IMG/VR virus record: IMGVR_UViG_3300030385_002649
Coordinates: 62,001-126,000 of that record
Direction: 5' to 3' (one strand)
DNA length: 64,000 nt
Source of the DNA: a virus
Shown here: in pieces, positions 1 through 7,889 of the stretch
How positions within the stretch are numbered: position 1 is the first letter of the stretch
Layout: every line of letters begins with the position of its first letter
Program-made: the position numbers and the translations under genes
Notes under the pieces: generated by a model
Seen by the model: only the letters and a program-made list of their open reading frames with translations
Told to the model about the DNA's origin: nothing
The model's database searches: none

Positions 1-1
1 C

Positions 2-118
2 GTGTTTTACACGGCTGACATGGTCACATCTGGCACGACGATTATAAAAACAAGATCCGGATGCCTTACTGACAAAATCTGGTATTCAGCACTTTTAGGA
101 GCCAACAATATACAATGA
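2..118 (+). CDS. Partial small protein, C-terminal half of the CxC/WYS family
   Basis: The reading frame is open from the left edge to a TGA at 116-118, so the start lies outside the window. The visible 38 residues end with a Cys followed by the segment KIWYSALLG, which resembles the W-[YF]-S-A-x-[IL]-L motif of the small CRCG proteins at 10.0-10.4 kb. The stop overlaps the next ATG (115) as ATGA, the same junction used through this family. Function is unknown. Assignment to the family rests on the short motif only because the CxC knuckle would lie upstream. Confidence 0.45.
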   Translation: MFYTADMVTSGTTIIKTRSGCLTDKIWYSALLGANNIQ

Positions 119-542
119 ATATGTATGATTACAACAACGAAGGTAAAATGCACCTCTAGCCGATATCATTCGAGGCTGGCTTCAAGAGACCTGTCCTGAC
201 TTAACCGTAGTTAAAAACGTCTACGCTAAGCTCCACCTCAAATCAACAATCAACAATCAACAATCAACAATCAAAGAGCATGACTGGCTTCACCTTAACA
301 TAATTGTCAGCAGAGCAACGCTCAACCCCAAGATTATGATCACTGTGGATCGTGATGGCGATGACGAAGTCATGTATTTTCACGAGTTTGTGATTATTGG
401 AGACGGAATCAAGGACTGTAACAATCCTGATGACATCAATTTCGCTTACGACGACGCTTTTCTTGACCGATTTAAGGTTGAGATCGATAAGATCGTAAGC
501 GGAGAATGGTTCGACCAATCCGGGGTCGACGCTGTATCTTGA
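115..542 (+). pseudogene. Hypothetical protein with an apparent -1 frameshift near codon 14
   Basis: An ATG at 115 with an AGGAG-like site about 15 bases upstream begins a reading frame that stops at 157-159 after 14 codons. The frame one base back is open from 147 to the stop at 540-542, has no ATG before 336, and encodes protein-like sequence (for example ADIIRGWLQE and later VDRDGDDEVMYFHEF). The simplest reading is one gene of about 140 codons broken by a one-base change, a sequencing error, or programmed frameshifting. If intact, only the 68 residues from ATG 336 would have a standard start. A heptamer repeat at 241-273 lies inside the open part. No family recognised. Confidence 0.5.
241..273 (+). 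repeat. Tandem heptamer AATCAAC, 4.7 copies
   Basis: Four perfect copies of AATCAAC are followed by a partial fifth copy. The repeat is inside the coding frame of the preceding feature and encodes Ser/Thr/Asn/Gln-rich residues. Seven is not a multiple of three, so loss or gain of one unit would change the reading frame downstream. Confidence 0.9.
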
Positions 543-600
543 CGCTTGGGACTTTCCGTGTTCCAATTTTCTTTCACTTCCAACCCCAAGAGGGTAATCA

Positions 601-1065
601 ATGACTACTGCTAAAATGACCAACGTTGCTGTGGGCCAAGTGTGGTATTGTAACGAGGGCTCAGGCACTCGTTACATCGAAATCACAGGTGTCGTCCCAG
701 GACAAAGCGTCCGATACACAACTTACGCTAAATGGGCCTGGCCTGACCGTAAGCGTTATCCGACCGACTCCACCATGAAAACGCAATCGTTGATCGCTAG
801 CTATAAGTTGGCAACTTCGATTCAAGTGGCAACTTTGTTGCGCCGTCAACCGGTGACCGGAACCAAGACTGCTGGCGCTCCTCCGTATGACGCTGCTCGC
901 CACGTCGCAGCCGAAATGATATCTATCAATAAAAAGCTGGGCGTTATCGGCCAAAACCAAGCTCAATTTCGGGCTGACTTCGCAAACACCATGAAGCGTC
1001 TGCATGACAAACAGAACCGACTTGAAGAGAAGCTCGACAGCCTTCTCGAATCCCTTGGAGGGTAA
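601..1065 (+). CDS. Hypothetical 154-residue protein with C-terminal coiled coil
   Basis: The ATG at 601 has a good ribosome site (AGAGGG) about 8 bases upstream. The N-terminal half is a small, probably beta-rich domain (VGQVWYCNEG, RYIEITGV). The C-terminal 50 residues are a heptad-rich helix (ISINKKLGVIGQNQ to EEKLDSLLESLGG) that should form a coiled coil, so an oligomer is likely. The next gene starts 3 bases after the stop, so the two are probably co-translated. I do not recognise a family, and the function is unknown. Confidence 0.75.
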   Translation: MTTAKMTNVAVGQVWYCNEGSGTRYIEITGVVPGQSVRYTTYAKWAWPDRKRYPTDSTMKTQSLIASYKLATSIQVATLLRRQPVTGTKTAGAPPYDAARHVAAEMISINKKLGVIGQNQAQFRADFANTMKRLHDKQNRLEEKLDSLLESLGG

Positions 1066-1067
1066 TC

Positions 1068-1349
1068 ATGAGAGACACAATGCAAGACCCAATCGTACGG
1101 TACACGTGCGATTGGTGTAAAAAGGTCGACTACGTTCGGAATCTTAAGGACGTCTATAAGAAAACCAGTCCAGAGACGTGGGTTCACAACAACGGGGAGG
1201 GGCCAGGAGAGGATTTCTGCTCCTCCGGGTGTCGATCACAGTCTGAAGTCGCCTGGGAGCAAGGAATAGACGCTGCTCTTAACGCTCAGACTGACAAATG
1301 GGAGACGATCCGAATAGCTAGCGCGCTGGAGCGTCGAGCCTTCAAATGA
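1068..1349 (+). CDS. Small protein with a putative Cys4 zinc site
   Basis: This 93-residue protein has a CDWC pair near residue 14 and a CSSGC cluster about 40 residues later, a spacing that suits a treble-clef or zinc-ribbon fold. A strong GGAGGG site sits inside the end of the preceding gene. The stop overlaps the next gene's ATG (ATGA at 1346-1349). It belongs to a run of short Cys-containing genes, but it lacks the CxC...WYS pattern of the family described below. Function unknown. Confidence 0.7.
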   Translation: MRDTMQDPIVRYTCDWCKKVDYVRNLKDVYKKTSPETWVHNNGEGPGEDFCSSGCRSQSEVAWEQGIDAALNAQTDKWETIRIASALERRAFK

Positions 1350-1567
1350 GCAACATGACTACTAATACAAAGACTGATATGCTTAAACTGTTACGACCTG
1401 ATTGGACCGAAGAGGATCTTGCAGTTCATGGCCCTAATTGTAGGTGCGGACATAGCATTTACAACCATGAGGGCGGTCAATGGCCTATGGAACAATGTTG
1501 TTATCTTGATTGCGATTGTATTACCAACGCTACGTGGTTATCAAGCACGATTAAATGGGAGGCTTAA
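1346..1567 (+). CDS. CxC/WYS-family small protein (CRCG type)
   Basis: The 73-residue product has NCRCGHSIYNHEGG in the middle and ends ATWLSSTIKWEA. This matches the family layout: CRCG, then an aromatic and His, then W-x-S-x-x-[IL]. It carries extra cysteines (CCYLDCDC) between the two motifs, giving up to seven Cys and enough ligands for one or two metal ions. Its start overlaps the previous stop as ATGA. Function unknown; a small zinc-binding protein is the most that can be inferred. Confidence 0.75.
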   Translation: MSNMTTNTKTDMLKLLRPDWTEEDLAVHGPNCRCGHSIYNHEGGQWPMEQCCYLDCDCITNATWLSSTIKWEA

Positions 1568-1620
1568 TATTTATTTTGTTTATGATAAGTATTTAACAAT
1601 TAACCAAAGGAATAATTCCT

Positions 1621-2718
1621 ATGAAACTGGAATCAAGACCATACCAGGAACGGATCCACGCTAAAGCGTTGGGTTTCCTGGAGACTGACACCGGTAACGT
1701 AACCAACTCCGTAATGATCGAATCCCCCACAGGGTCCGGCAAAACCATTATGGGGTTGAAACTTGTCCAGCACCTAGCTGAGCAAGGTATGAACATTGGG
1801 TGGGTTGCGCACAGACGCGAACTTCTCAAACAAGCGATGGGCGCTAACAGGGACTTCTTTGGAATCGAAGGAGTTGAGTATATCTCGCTGTTTACTCGTC
1901 AACCACAGCAATACGCCCATTGCGACGTGATCGTGGTTGACGAGTGCCAGCACGACGCTAGCAAAACAGCAACAATGCTGCACGACGTGATCCGTCCTAA
2001 GATCATTATTGGGTTGTCAGCTACACCCTATAGAACTGACAACGCTCAGTTGTGCTTCTCTAGGGTCATTAGGGACGCTGGAATTCACCAGCTAATCCGA
2101 GAGGGCTTCCTTGCCGAATTTAAGCAATGGATTGTCGAGGACGATTGGACGCCAGAAGTGGTGGCTAATACTTATCTTCAGCAACCTGAGATTTGGGGCA
2201 AGTCGGTCATTTACTTCTTGACTAAGGACGACGCTGAAGCTTGTAACGCTATCTTGGAAGCTAACGGCGTTCGGTCCGGTTGCGTGGTTGGTGATAAGCC
2301 TCGTGACCACCTTTTGGAGGGCTTTCATGGCGACACTCTTGACGTGTTGACAAACGTTATGGTTCTTACTGAGGGTTTCGATTATCCTGCTTTGCAGACT
2401 GTATTTGTTAGGCCCTCTTCGCGGGGTCCGACTGTGCAAATGGCTGGGCGTGGGTTTCGGATTTATCCCGGTCAGGACAGCATCAATATCGTCCAGTCTA
2501 GAGCCACCAAGTATCCGTTCACTCGTCATGCCCGTCCATTGGAGCAGTGGCAGAGACTCCACGGAAAATGGCGAAACGTGAGCCCTAAGGATCTAGCACC
2601 TTTGTTCAAGTCGCAGATCGCGAGAGTCTCTGACGCCCAGGTTGCGTTACCCACTTTTCTGACCAAGCAAATGGGCAAGAAGAACATTTTTGCAAGTATC
2701 ATGGGCCCTCAGAAGTGA
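1621..2718 (+). CDS. SF2 DEAD/DEAH-type helicase
   Basis: This 365-residue protein has the superfamily 2 helicase motifs in order: a Q-motif-like RPYQ at 6-9, Walker A SPTGSGKT at 35-42, Walker B DECQ at 107-110 followed by H111, motif III SAT at 133-135, and motif VI QMAGRGFR at 273-280. It resembles the compact UvsW/RAD25-like helicases of large phages, which remodel branched DNA or R-loops by ATP hydrolysis. DECQ in place of DEAD or DEAH is a tolerated variant. It may act in replication restart or repair with the ligase and UvdE gene nearby. The next small gene starts inside its stop codon (GTGA at 2715). Confidence 0.9.
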   Translation: MKLESRPYQERIHAKALGFLETDTGNVTNSVMIESPTGSGKTIMGLKLVQHLAEQGMNIGWVAHRRELLKQAMGANRDFFGIEGVEYISLFTRQPQQYAHCDVIVVDECQHDASKTATMLHDVIRPKIIIGLSATPYRTDNAQLCFSRVIRDAGIHQLIREGFLAEFKQWIVEDDWTPEVVANTYLQQPEIWGKSVIYFLTKDDAEACNAILEANGVRSGCVVGDKPRDHLLEGFHGDTLDVLTNVMVLTEGFDYPALQTVFVRPSSRGPTVQMAGRGFRIYPGQDSINIVQSRATKYPFTRHARPLEQWQRLHGKWRNVSPKDLAPLFKSQIARVSDAQVALPTFLTKQMGKKNIFASIMGPQK

Positions 2719-2891
2719 ACCCAGACTCCCAGTGTCGCCATTGCGAATATGGGGGCCTTTTTTGTTCCCATTGCATGAATTGTATGAGGGACAATTGCTT
2801 TTGGTATTCTTCAGTTTTAATTCAGAAGAATTACTTTTACTCAACCAAACAATTAACGAGGCCAACATATGAGCGACCAAAACAAGTCTAA
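2715..2891 (+). CDS. CxC/WYS-family small protein with GTG start
   Basis: A GTG overlapping the helicase stop (GTGA) opens a 58-codon frame. The product reads CRHC near residue 7, then CSHC, a further Cys, and CFWYSSVLIQ, so it keeps the family's C-W-Y-S block while the first knuckle is CxxC instead of CxC. Seven cysteines in 58 residues is extreme. The overlapping start and the motif are the main support. A 12-codon mini-frame (ATG 2869) inside its end runs into the ATG of the next gene and might be a leader. Function unknown. Confidence 0.65.
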   Translation: MNPDSQCRHCEYGGLFCSHCMNCMRDNCFWYSSVLIQKNYFYSTKQLTRPTYERPKQV

Positions 2892-2903
2892 AGGAAAACG
2901 ACA

Positions 2904-4061
2904 ATGAGTAACAACATGCAGGACCGGACGGTATCAACTCTCCGATCAGAAGGGCTGACCTTTGGCGAGCATTATGTCAAGCTAGGAGACGTGCTTTGTC
3001 GCAAGACTAAGGACTACAACGAAAAGGCCGGGGCAGGAAGTCGCAACAACCTCCTCAGTACCGCACTCGAATGGAGCAATAGCACTTTCTTCCCAAGCGG
3101 ACGATTCTGGCTCTCATTCTGTGCTAAAGTTGGAATTAGCCCGAGTGTTTTCAACCTTTTCACCCATGAGGAAGTGTTCAACCGTTGCCGAGATCGAAAC
3201 AAGGTCAGCGAGAGCGGCAATATCCGAATCGTAGAGGAAAAGAAGAGCAAAGACCTCCTAGCTATCAGCGATCCCAGCAAGGGCATTATTCATTGGGAGA
3301 ACGCCTATAAGATCGTGGAAGAGAAAAAGGGAACTGGAGTTTATTACAACGAAGGTGTTGTCTCTTCTCTTCACAGGCTCCAGAACGATACCCCGGTCCG
3401 AGTTGGGATTGAGGATTATGAGCCTCGGATTCAGGTCATGATTCCGATTGACGGTTATGGTTCCCCTACTGTCTATCTGGCTCTGGTCAGAAAGGCCAAC
3501 AACGCTGTGATCGTTGCTATGGGCAAGGCTTTCAAGTCTACGGTCAAGGTGTCTAAGAAGAAGAAAGCTGATCCGATTGAATTCTCTTTGGAGCGCATGT
3601 TCGATTCGTTCAGTAATGACGAGGGTTTCGACGCTCTAATCCGACGAATGGACGCTGCTCGCCACGCTCCTTTGTCAGTTCGGGAGTTTCATGAGATTCA
3701 GAAGATCTTGTCCAATCTCCCTAGGGATATTCGGGCTCAGAATGAGATTGATCGAATGATCCGTCCTGAGGTTCGGTTCTTCAACCGTCTAGCTGGCGAT
3801 CTTCACTTGAAGTATGGGCTTGCTCACCTTCAGGAAATGACTGAGAAGCAAATGGGCTTGCTGGAGACTGATATCTCTGTGTATGAGGCTTTCAACTTTA
3901 TCTCAGAATTGACCACTCACCACCTTGATTATCAGAACAATTCTGAGGCTAACGTTGCTGGAAAACTTCAGTCTTGGATTGGTCGTGTTTTGGCTCGTGC
4001 TTATGACCTTGAGGGCACGATCTCCCAGCCTAAGAAGAGCTACCTAGACCGTTACCTGTAA
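2904..4061 (+). CDS. Hypothetical 385-residue protein
   Basis: The ATG at 2904 follows an AAAGGA site. The product is soluble, mixed alpha/beta, with a Lys-rich linker around residue 220 (KVSKKKKADP) and a helical C-terminal half. It has no signal peptide or membrane segment. The stop overlaps the next small gene as TAATG. I do not recognise the family. Its place after the helicase and in an operon-like run suggests an early, nucleic-acid-related role, but no motif proves this. Confidence 0.75.
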   Translation: MSNNMQDRTVSTLRSEGLTFGEHYVKLGDVLCRKTKDYNEKAGAGSRNNLLSTALEWSNSTFFPSGRFWLSFCAKVGISPSVFNLFTHEEVFNRCRDRNKVSESGNIRIVEEKKSKDLLAISDPSKGIIHWENAYKIVEEKKGTGVYYNEGVVSSLHRLQNDTPVRVGIEDYEPRIQVMIPIDGYGSPTVYLALVRKANNAVIVAMGKAFKSTVKVSKKKKADPIEFSLERMFDSFSNDEGFDALIRRMDAARHAPLSVREFHEIQKILSNLPRDIRAQNEIDRMIRPEVRFFNRLAGDLHLKYGLAHLQEMTEKQMGLLETDISVYEAFNFISELTTHHLDYQNNSEANVAGKLQSWIGRVLARAYDLEGTISQPKKSYLDRYL

Positions 4062-4240
4062 TGGTTGATCTAAGCGAAGTTCCCTGGATTTGTAGGTGTA
4101 CCCATGAATGGGAGGATCACACCTACGACACTTCGCCTGGCTTTTGGGCTCCTCGGGGCTGTGAAGTTGAACACTGCATCTGTGACAACTGGCAACCCTG
4201 GCTTTCATGGCAAGTTTATTACGATTGGATTTCGAGATGA
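4061..4240 (+). CDS. CxC/WYS-family small protein
   Basis: This 59-residue product starts at TAATG on the previous stop. It reads WICRCTHEWEDHTY near the N-terminus, CEVEHCICDNW in the middle and WLSWQVYYDW near the end. The CRC knuckle, the following W and H, and the late W-L-S match the family. There are five cysteines and several tryptophans. Its stop overlaps the next ATG (ATGA at 4237-4240). It is too short to be found by ordinary gene-length cut-offs. Function unknown. Confidence 0.75.
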   Translation: MVDLSEVPWICRCTHEWEDHTYDTSPGFWAPRGCEVEHCICDNWQPWLSWQVYYDWISR

Positions 4241-4548
4241 CTGACAACTTTGGGTTTGGGTTTAAATTCAACGATTGGTTTCGTTATTACTCGCCCTCTA
4301 AATTTAACAAATTCTCTAGAGAGCATGATTTAGATATGTACGGAGAAGATATTAACGCACTCCAAGCACTTTTCAAAAAGTACGGATACGATTCTCTCCG
4401 TGGACAACTCGATGAGTTCATGGATCAAGAACCCAAGTCCTTGAAGTTTCCAACGCCGATGAAGAATGTCGAAGTTCCTTACACCGATCCGGACTGTGCT
4501 GGGTGTGGAGTTGGACCCGACGAGGACTGCATCGAATCACGACATTAA
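4237..4548 (+). CDS. Hypothetical 103-residue protein with C-terminal Cys cluster
   Basis: I chose the ATG at 4237 because it overlaps the previous stop as ATGA; an in-frame ATG at 4207 would run 34 bases into the previous gene. The product is aromatic-rich at the start (DWFRYYS), helical in the middle and ends CAGCGVGPDEDC, a possible metal site. It converges with the protease gene, sharing 4 bases. It does not clearly belong to the CxC/WYS family. Function unknown. Confidence 0.65.
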   Translation: MTDNFGFGFKFNDWFRYYSPSKFNKFSREHDLDMYGEDINALQALFKKYGYDSLRGQLDEFMDQEPKSLKFPTPMKNVEVPYTDPDCAGCGVGPDEDCIESRH

Positions 4549-5639
4549 GCTTCCGGAGTCGCAACGTAAGTTATGACAACCTCCTGAACGTTGCCAGTTT
4601 CACGAGCTTTAGCTAGGGCGGCAGTAACAGCTGTCCTGGCCGCGTCAACCCCACTGTAAGAGTTGACCTGAACAACATCATTGTCTTTCACAACGAAAGT
4701 CAACTCTTCAGTGACGTTAACAGTATCAACAATTTCAAGACCGTAAGTCGCTCTTGGATACTTGATTGGATTATGAATCGTAACTGAGTTAGAGCCCGCA
4801 AATAAAAGGCCGACAGCGTTACGATTCATGTCCATCAACAGACTGCCAGAGTCTCCACCCTGGCTCATAACGCCAGTTATGATTTGGTCTTGGAATTTTA
4901 GAGTTCCAATGCCATAATCAACCCAAACTGTGGCGTTAAGACCAATGATATTGCCTGTTGTGTGACCTGTGGTTCGCCCTGTTTTTTGAACTGCCATGCT
5001 CATTGTTGGGTTGTCATTAAAGGCAACGATTGAACCGATGTCTTTAATGGCTTCTTCGACAAGGTTTTCGTTATCAATAACGGCAATGGCGGAGTCTTCC
5101 ACGTTATAACCGTAGATTCTGTGCCAGTTGGCTGCGTCCCATGTCCTTTGTCTAGCATTAATAAGAGGGCGGAAGTACTTGAGGAGACCGATTCTATCTC
5201 TTGTGCCTCCTCCGTCGTACCTGCCTGGTTGAATAGCCATGTGTCCTCTTGAACCACGATTTTCCGCTGCGAGGACGTGATTGTTGGATAGGATGACTAG
5301 GTCGCCTTCACGGTCTCGAAACACTCCGCCGATGGTTCCCGCTGTTACCCAGAGGTGCCCGCATGAGATTCCTGGGGCAGCTGGTCGTTCTTTACTGGTG
5401 TAGGGGTGGGCTGAGATTTTACCGACTCGGCCAACTACGTCGGTTTTAACCCCTTCAATTTCATCTTCAATGATGTCTGAAGGTTTTAACTGGCTCTTTG
5501 GGACTTTTTCACTAACGAGGACAATTAGGGCGTCCTCGTCGGTGGGTTTTCCGTCTACCCATTTCTTGCCTGTAGCAACTGCTACGACGTTCTTTTTCTT
5601 GTGTAGACGATCACCATGGGCTTCAACTAGGTTTTTCAT
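4545..5639 (-). CDS. Trypsin-like serine protease (S1 fold)
   Basis: The 364-residue product carries a chymotrypsin-fold catalytic triad: His121 in SNNHVLA, Asp182 in VEDSAIAVI and Ser264 in GGDSGSLL. An N-terminal domain of about 85 residues has the look of the leader found in bacterial and phage Nal1-like trypsin-like proteases. There is no signal peptide, so it should act in the cytoplasm or in the capsid. It might mature a virion protein or cleave host proteins; the sequence does not decide. It is on the minus strand with the next gene upstream and faces the plus-strand early genes tail to tail. Confidence 0.85.
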   Translation of the reverse strand: MKNLVEAHGDRLHKKKNVVAVATGKKWVDGKPTDEDALIVLVSEKVPKSQLKPSDIIEDEIEGVKTDVVGRVGKISAHPYTSKERPAAPGISCGHLWVTAGTIGGVFRDREGDLVILSNNHVLAAENRGSRGHMAIQPGRYDGGGTRDRIGLLKYFRPLINARQRTWDAANWHRIYGYNVEDSAIAVIDNENLVEEAIKDIGSIVAFNDNPTMSMAVQKTGRTTGHTTGNIIGLNATVWVDYGIGTLKFQDQIITGVMSQGGDSGSLLMDMNRNAVGLLFAGSNSVTIHNPIKYPRATYGLEIVDTVNVTEELTFVVKDNDVVQVNSYSGVDAARTAVTAALAKARETGNVQEVVITYVATPEA

Positions 5640-5653
5640 AACCTATTTTTCAA

Positions 5654-6061
5654 CTAATCGGGTGATTCGACTGCGCCACCTTTAACAGTTCCATACCTAT
5701 TATTGGACGTGCGTTTCTTCTCTTTGTTCAATTTCTTAGGAGAATAACTCTCAAGCCCAAACAGCCGTCTGGCATCGTTTAGCTGAATAACTGGCAGTTC
5801 GTTGTCGGTCACTAAGTCTCTTAGAATGTTAGAGACGGTTTGTTCAAGGTATGTCGGGCCTAGTGACTTCTGCTCGGGGCTGGGGTGAGCTAGACACTCA
5901 CCGTTTTTAATGGCTGCTTGAACATGGTGCAGGGTATATCCTGCTCCATTCAGCAATTTTTTAAGGCGGCTGTCACCTTTATTCAATCTTCGGCTGACTT
6001 TTCTGAACACATATTGTGGGAATGGTTCGCCTGATTGTTCATGTAAGGTGTAGAGCTTCAT
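5654..6061 (-). CDS. Hypothetical basic protein, MKLxxL N-terminus
   Basis: This 135-residue protein begins MKLYTLHEQ, similar to the MKLxxLY start of three structural-module proteins. It has basic stretches (FRKVSRRLNKG, KKLNKEKKR), suggesting nucleic-acid binding or a capsid location. It is the first gene of a two-gene minus-strand unit with the protease, 14 bases apart. The pairing hints that it could be the protease's substrate or partner, which is inference only. Confidence 0.65.
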   Translation of the reverse strand: MKLYTLHEQSGEPFPQYVFRKVSRRLNKGDSRLKKLLNGAGYTLHHVQAAIKNGECLAHPSPEQKSLGPTYLEQTVSNILRDLVTDNELPVIQLNDARRLFGLESYSPKKLNKEKKRTSNNRYGTVKGGAVESPD

Positions 6062-6172
6062 TCATTATATTTATCTTTAGTATTCTAATCGCATGGAGGG
6101 AATGAGGGAATTGATTTTATGTATTTAACTCTTGCGATTAAAGCAACTTCATAAAAAGCAAAGAGAACTAAA
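6062..6172. promoter_or_regulatory. Divergent intergenic region, likely promoters
   Basis: This 111-base AT-rich gap separates divergent genes (minus hypothetical at 6061, plus PARP at 6173) and is among the few gaps large enough for promoters. The minus side contains GATAAATATAATG just upstream of the start, loosely like a late-type TATAAATA box. I cannot define a -10/-35 pair with confidence. Confidence 0.35.
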
Positions 6173-7462
6173 ATGAGCACAGTAACAGAACAACACATGC
6201 TAATCTTCACAGATATCGACAATAACAATAACAAGTTTTGGGAGGGCGTCTTAAAGGATGACAACACTCTTACTTGTCGATGGGGACGGGTTGGAGAACG
6301 AGGACAAAGCCGCGATTTCTCCGGAGGAGCCAAGAAATTGGCAGCCAAGTTGCGTGAGAAAAAGCGCAAGGGCTATGAAGAGGCCATGATCCTTAAAGAG
6401 ACCGGCCCTGCAGTTAGTGTTGGGAAGAGCCGACTTAAAAAGGTCGCGGCCAAGCAGATTGATCACGGATCGTGCGCGGAAACATCAACTCTCATTGAAT
6501 TCCTGGTTAAAGTCAACCGACACCAAATTTCTGCTGCCTCTGGTGGTAAGATTTTCATCGATGACGACGACGGGCTGATCAGAACTCCTCTTGGGGTTGT
6601 CAACCAGGAAGCTATCGATGCTGCTCGGATCTTCCTCACGGACATTGGCGATTGCGTCCAAGTTAAGTCCTACACTACTAAAAAATGGAAGGAAGCGGTC
6701 AACAAGTTCACTAGGCTTATCCCCCAGGACGTCGGTCGTGGTAGGGGGTGGGATAAGAAACTCTTCCCTAACATCTCGGCTGTTCGAAAGCAGAATGATT
6801 TGTTGGATTCGCTGCAGACCACTCTCACTCACGTCTTGGATAACCCTGCCAAGACTAAAGCTGATGCGAAGGAGGAAGATGTCTTCAAGGTTAAGCTTGT
6901 CCCGTTGACTGATGATAAAGTTCTTTCTCACATTAGGAGCTTCTATTATAAGAGTGTGAAGAAGATGCACTCTAGTTATGGGATGAAAATCAGCCGAGCA
7001 TGGGTCGTGGACATCGAGACGATGCGTAAAAAGTACGAAACTGATGGGGCGGGGCTGAGCAACGTCTGGGAGCTTTGGCACGGTACAAAGGCTTCGAACG
7101 TCCTCTCCATCTTAAAGGGTGGCCTGGTTATTCCCCCATCAACAGCAGGTCACGTATGTGGTCGGATGTTCGGCGATGGTCTTTACTTCTCTGACCAGAG
7201 CACGAAGTCTTTGAACTATGCTACTGGTTATTGGGACGGGTCGTCGGAGGAACGTTGTTTCATGTTCATGTCGGACGTGGCGATGGGCGAGACTTACGTT
7301 CCTAAGTCGACCTATTGGGGTCAATCTAACACTAAGAGTTGTCCTAAGGGCTATGATAGCACGTTCGCTAAGGCTAACGTTTCTGGCGTTCAGAATAACG
7401 AAATGATCGTTTATAGGACTTCTCAGGCTAACTTGAGATTTCTCGTTGAATTCGTCCGTTAA
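6173..7462 (+). CDS. WGR-domain poly(ADP-ribose) polymerase-like ADP-ribosyltransferase
   Basis: The 429-residue protein has an N-terminal WGR domain (CRWGRVGERGQ around residues 35-45), a helical regulatory-like middle, and a PARP catalytic domain with the H-Y-E triad: His303 in LWHGTK, Tyr338 in GDGLYFS and Glu410 in NNEMIVY. Such enzymes use NAD+ to attach ADP-ribose; WGR domains bind DNA ends in eukaryotic PARPs. An intact H-Y-E triad predicts chain-forming ability. It has PARP2/3-like architecture without zinc fingers. It lies next to the CxC/WYS gene run and in the same region as another NAD-using enzyme, LigA. It could modify host or phage proteins at DNA breaks; the target is unknown. 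Confidence 0.9.
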   Translation: MSTVTEQHMLIFTDIDNNNNKFWEGVLKDDNTLTCRWGRVGERGQSRDFSGGAKKLAAKLREKKRKGYEEAMILKETGPAVSVGKSRLKKVAAKQIDHGSCAETSTLIEFLVKVNRHQISAASGGKIFIDDDDGLIRTPLGVVNQEAIDAARIFLTDIGDCVQVKSYTTKKWKEAVNKFTRLIPQDVGRGRGWDKKLFPNISAVRKQNDLLDSLQTTLTHVLDNPAKTKADAKEEDVFKVKLVPLTDDKVLSHIRSFYYKSVKKMHSSYGMKISRAWVVDIETMRKKYETDGAGLSNVWELWHGTKASNVLSILKGGLVIPPSTAGHVCGRMFGDGLYFSDQSTKSLNYATGYWDGSSEERCFMFMSDVAMGETYVPKSTYWGQSNTKSCPKGYDSTFAKANVSGVQNNEMIVYRTSQANLRFLVEFVR

Positions 7463-7601
7463 GTGGAGATGCAAATGGTGTGGATACCCCTGGGAACACA
7501 TTAACTCAGACGTTACTTGGAAATGCTCGCCAGAAAATTGTTACAATTACAGAATTTGGTTCTCTTATAATGTGCAAATAGACAGGCCATTCCCGGTATG
7601 A
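7446..7601 (+). CDS. CxC/WYS-family small protein, uncertain start
   Basis: An open frame overlapping the PARP 3' end encodes KWRCKWCGYPWEH, then KCSPENCYNYRIWFSYNV before a stop at 7599-7601. The RC-x-x-C knuckle, the W-E-H and the W-F-S block fit the family. No ATG is in frame; the best candidate start is TTG at 7446, which overlaps PARP by 17 bases. The stop overlaps the next ATG as ATGA, which supports translation of this frame. About 51 residues. Confidence 0.6.
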   Translation: MNSSVKWRCKWCGYPWEHINSDVTWKCSPENCYNYRIWFSYNVQIDRPFPV

Positions 7602-7753
7602 GCGCGTTTAATGATGCTTTTCAGGATTGTAAGTGTGGCACGGTTTGGCATCATTTCCACGTCGGGTTTCACTGCTGGCATAGTTACCAAATTCGAGCCT
7701 GGAGAATAGAACTTTATGAAGAAGACGCAGGAATTGTGATCGATGGCTTGTAA
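7598..7753 (+). CDS. CxC/WYS-family small protein
   Basis: The 51-residue product reads DCKCGTVWHHFH, then FHCWHSYQIRAWR. This is the canonical CxCG plus C-W-[aromatic or His]-S-Y-Q-I pattern. Its start is in an ATGA overlap with the preceding member, and the next member begins 11 bases before its stop. Function unknown; the conserved Cys and His residues suggest one bound zinc. Confidence 0.75.
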   Translation: MSAFNDAFQDCKCGTVWHHFHVGFHCWHSYQIRAWRIELYEEDAGIVIDGL

Positions 7754-7889
7754 TGTGATTGATAATTTTCCTTGTCGGTGCGGACCGGATCCTGATCATT
7801 TCCAAGAAAATTGCTGGTACAGCTACCAAATCAAGTTCTGGGAAGCACCGATCAAGGTTTACCCTTTAATTAGTGGGGAAAAGATCTGA
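7743..7889 (+). CDS. CxC/WYS-family small protein
   Basis: The 48-residue product has FPCRCGPDPDHFQ followed by ENCWYSYQIKFWE. It is the clearest short form of the family: CRCG, a His about 6 residues later, then C-W-Y-S-Y-Q. It starts inside the previous gene and its TGA overlaps the next ATG (TGATG at 7887-7891). Function unknown. Confidence 0.75.
   Translation: MACNVIDNFPCRCGPDPDHFQENCWYSYQIKFWEAPIKVYPLISGEKI

Noticed and set aside
241-273. Iteron or CRISPR-like repeat
   Set aside because: Units are 7 bases, head-to-tail with no spacers, and lie inside a coding frame; there are no features of an origin or array.
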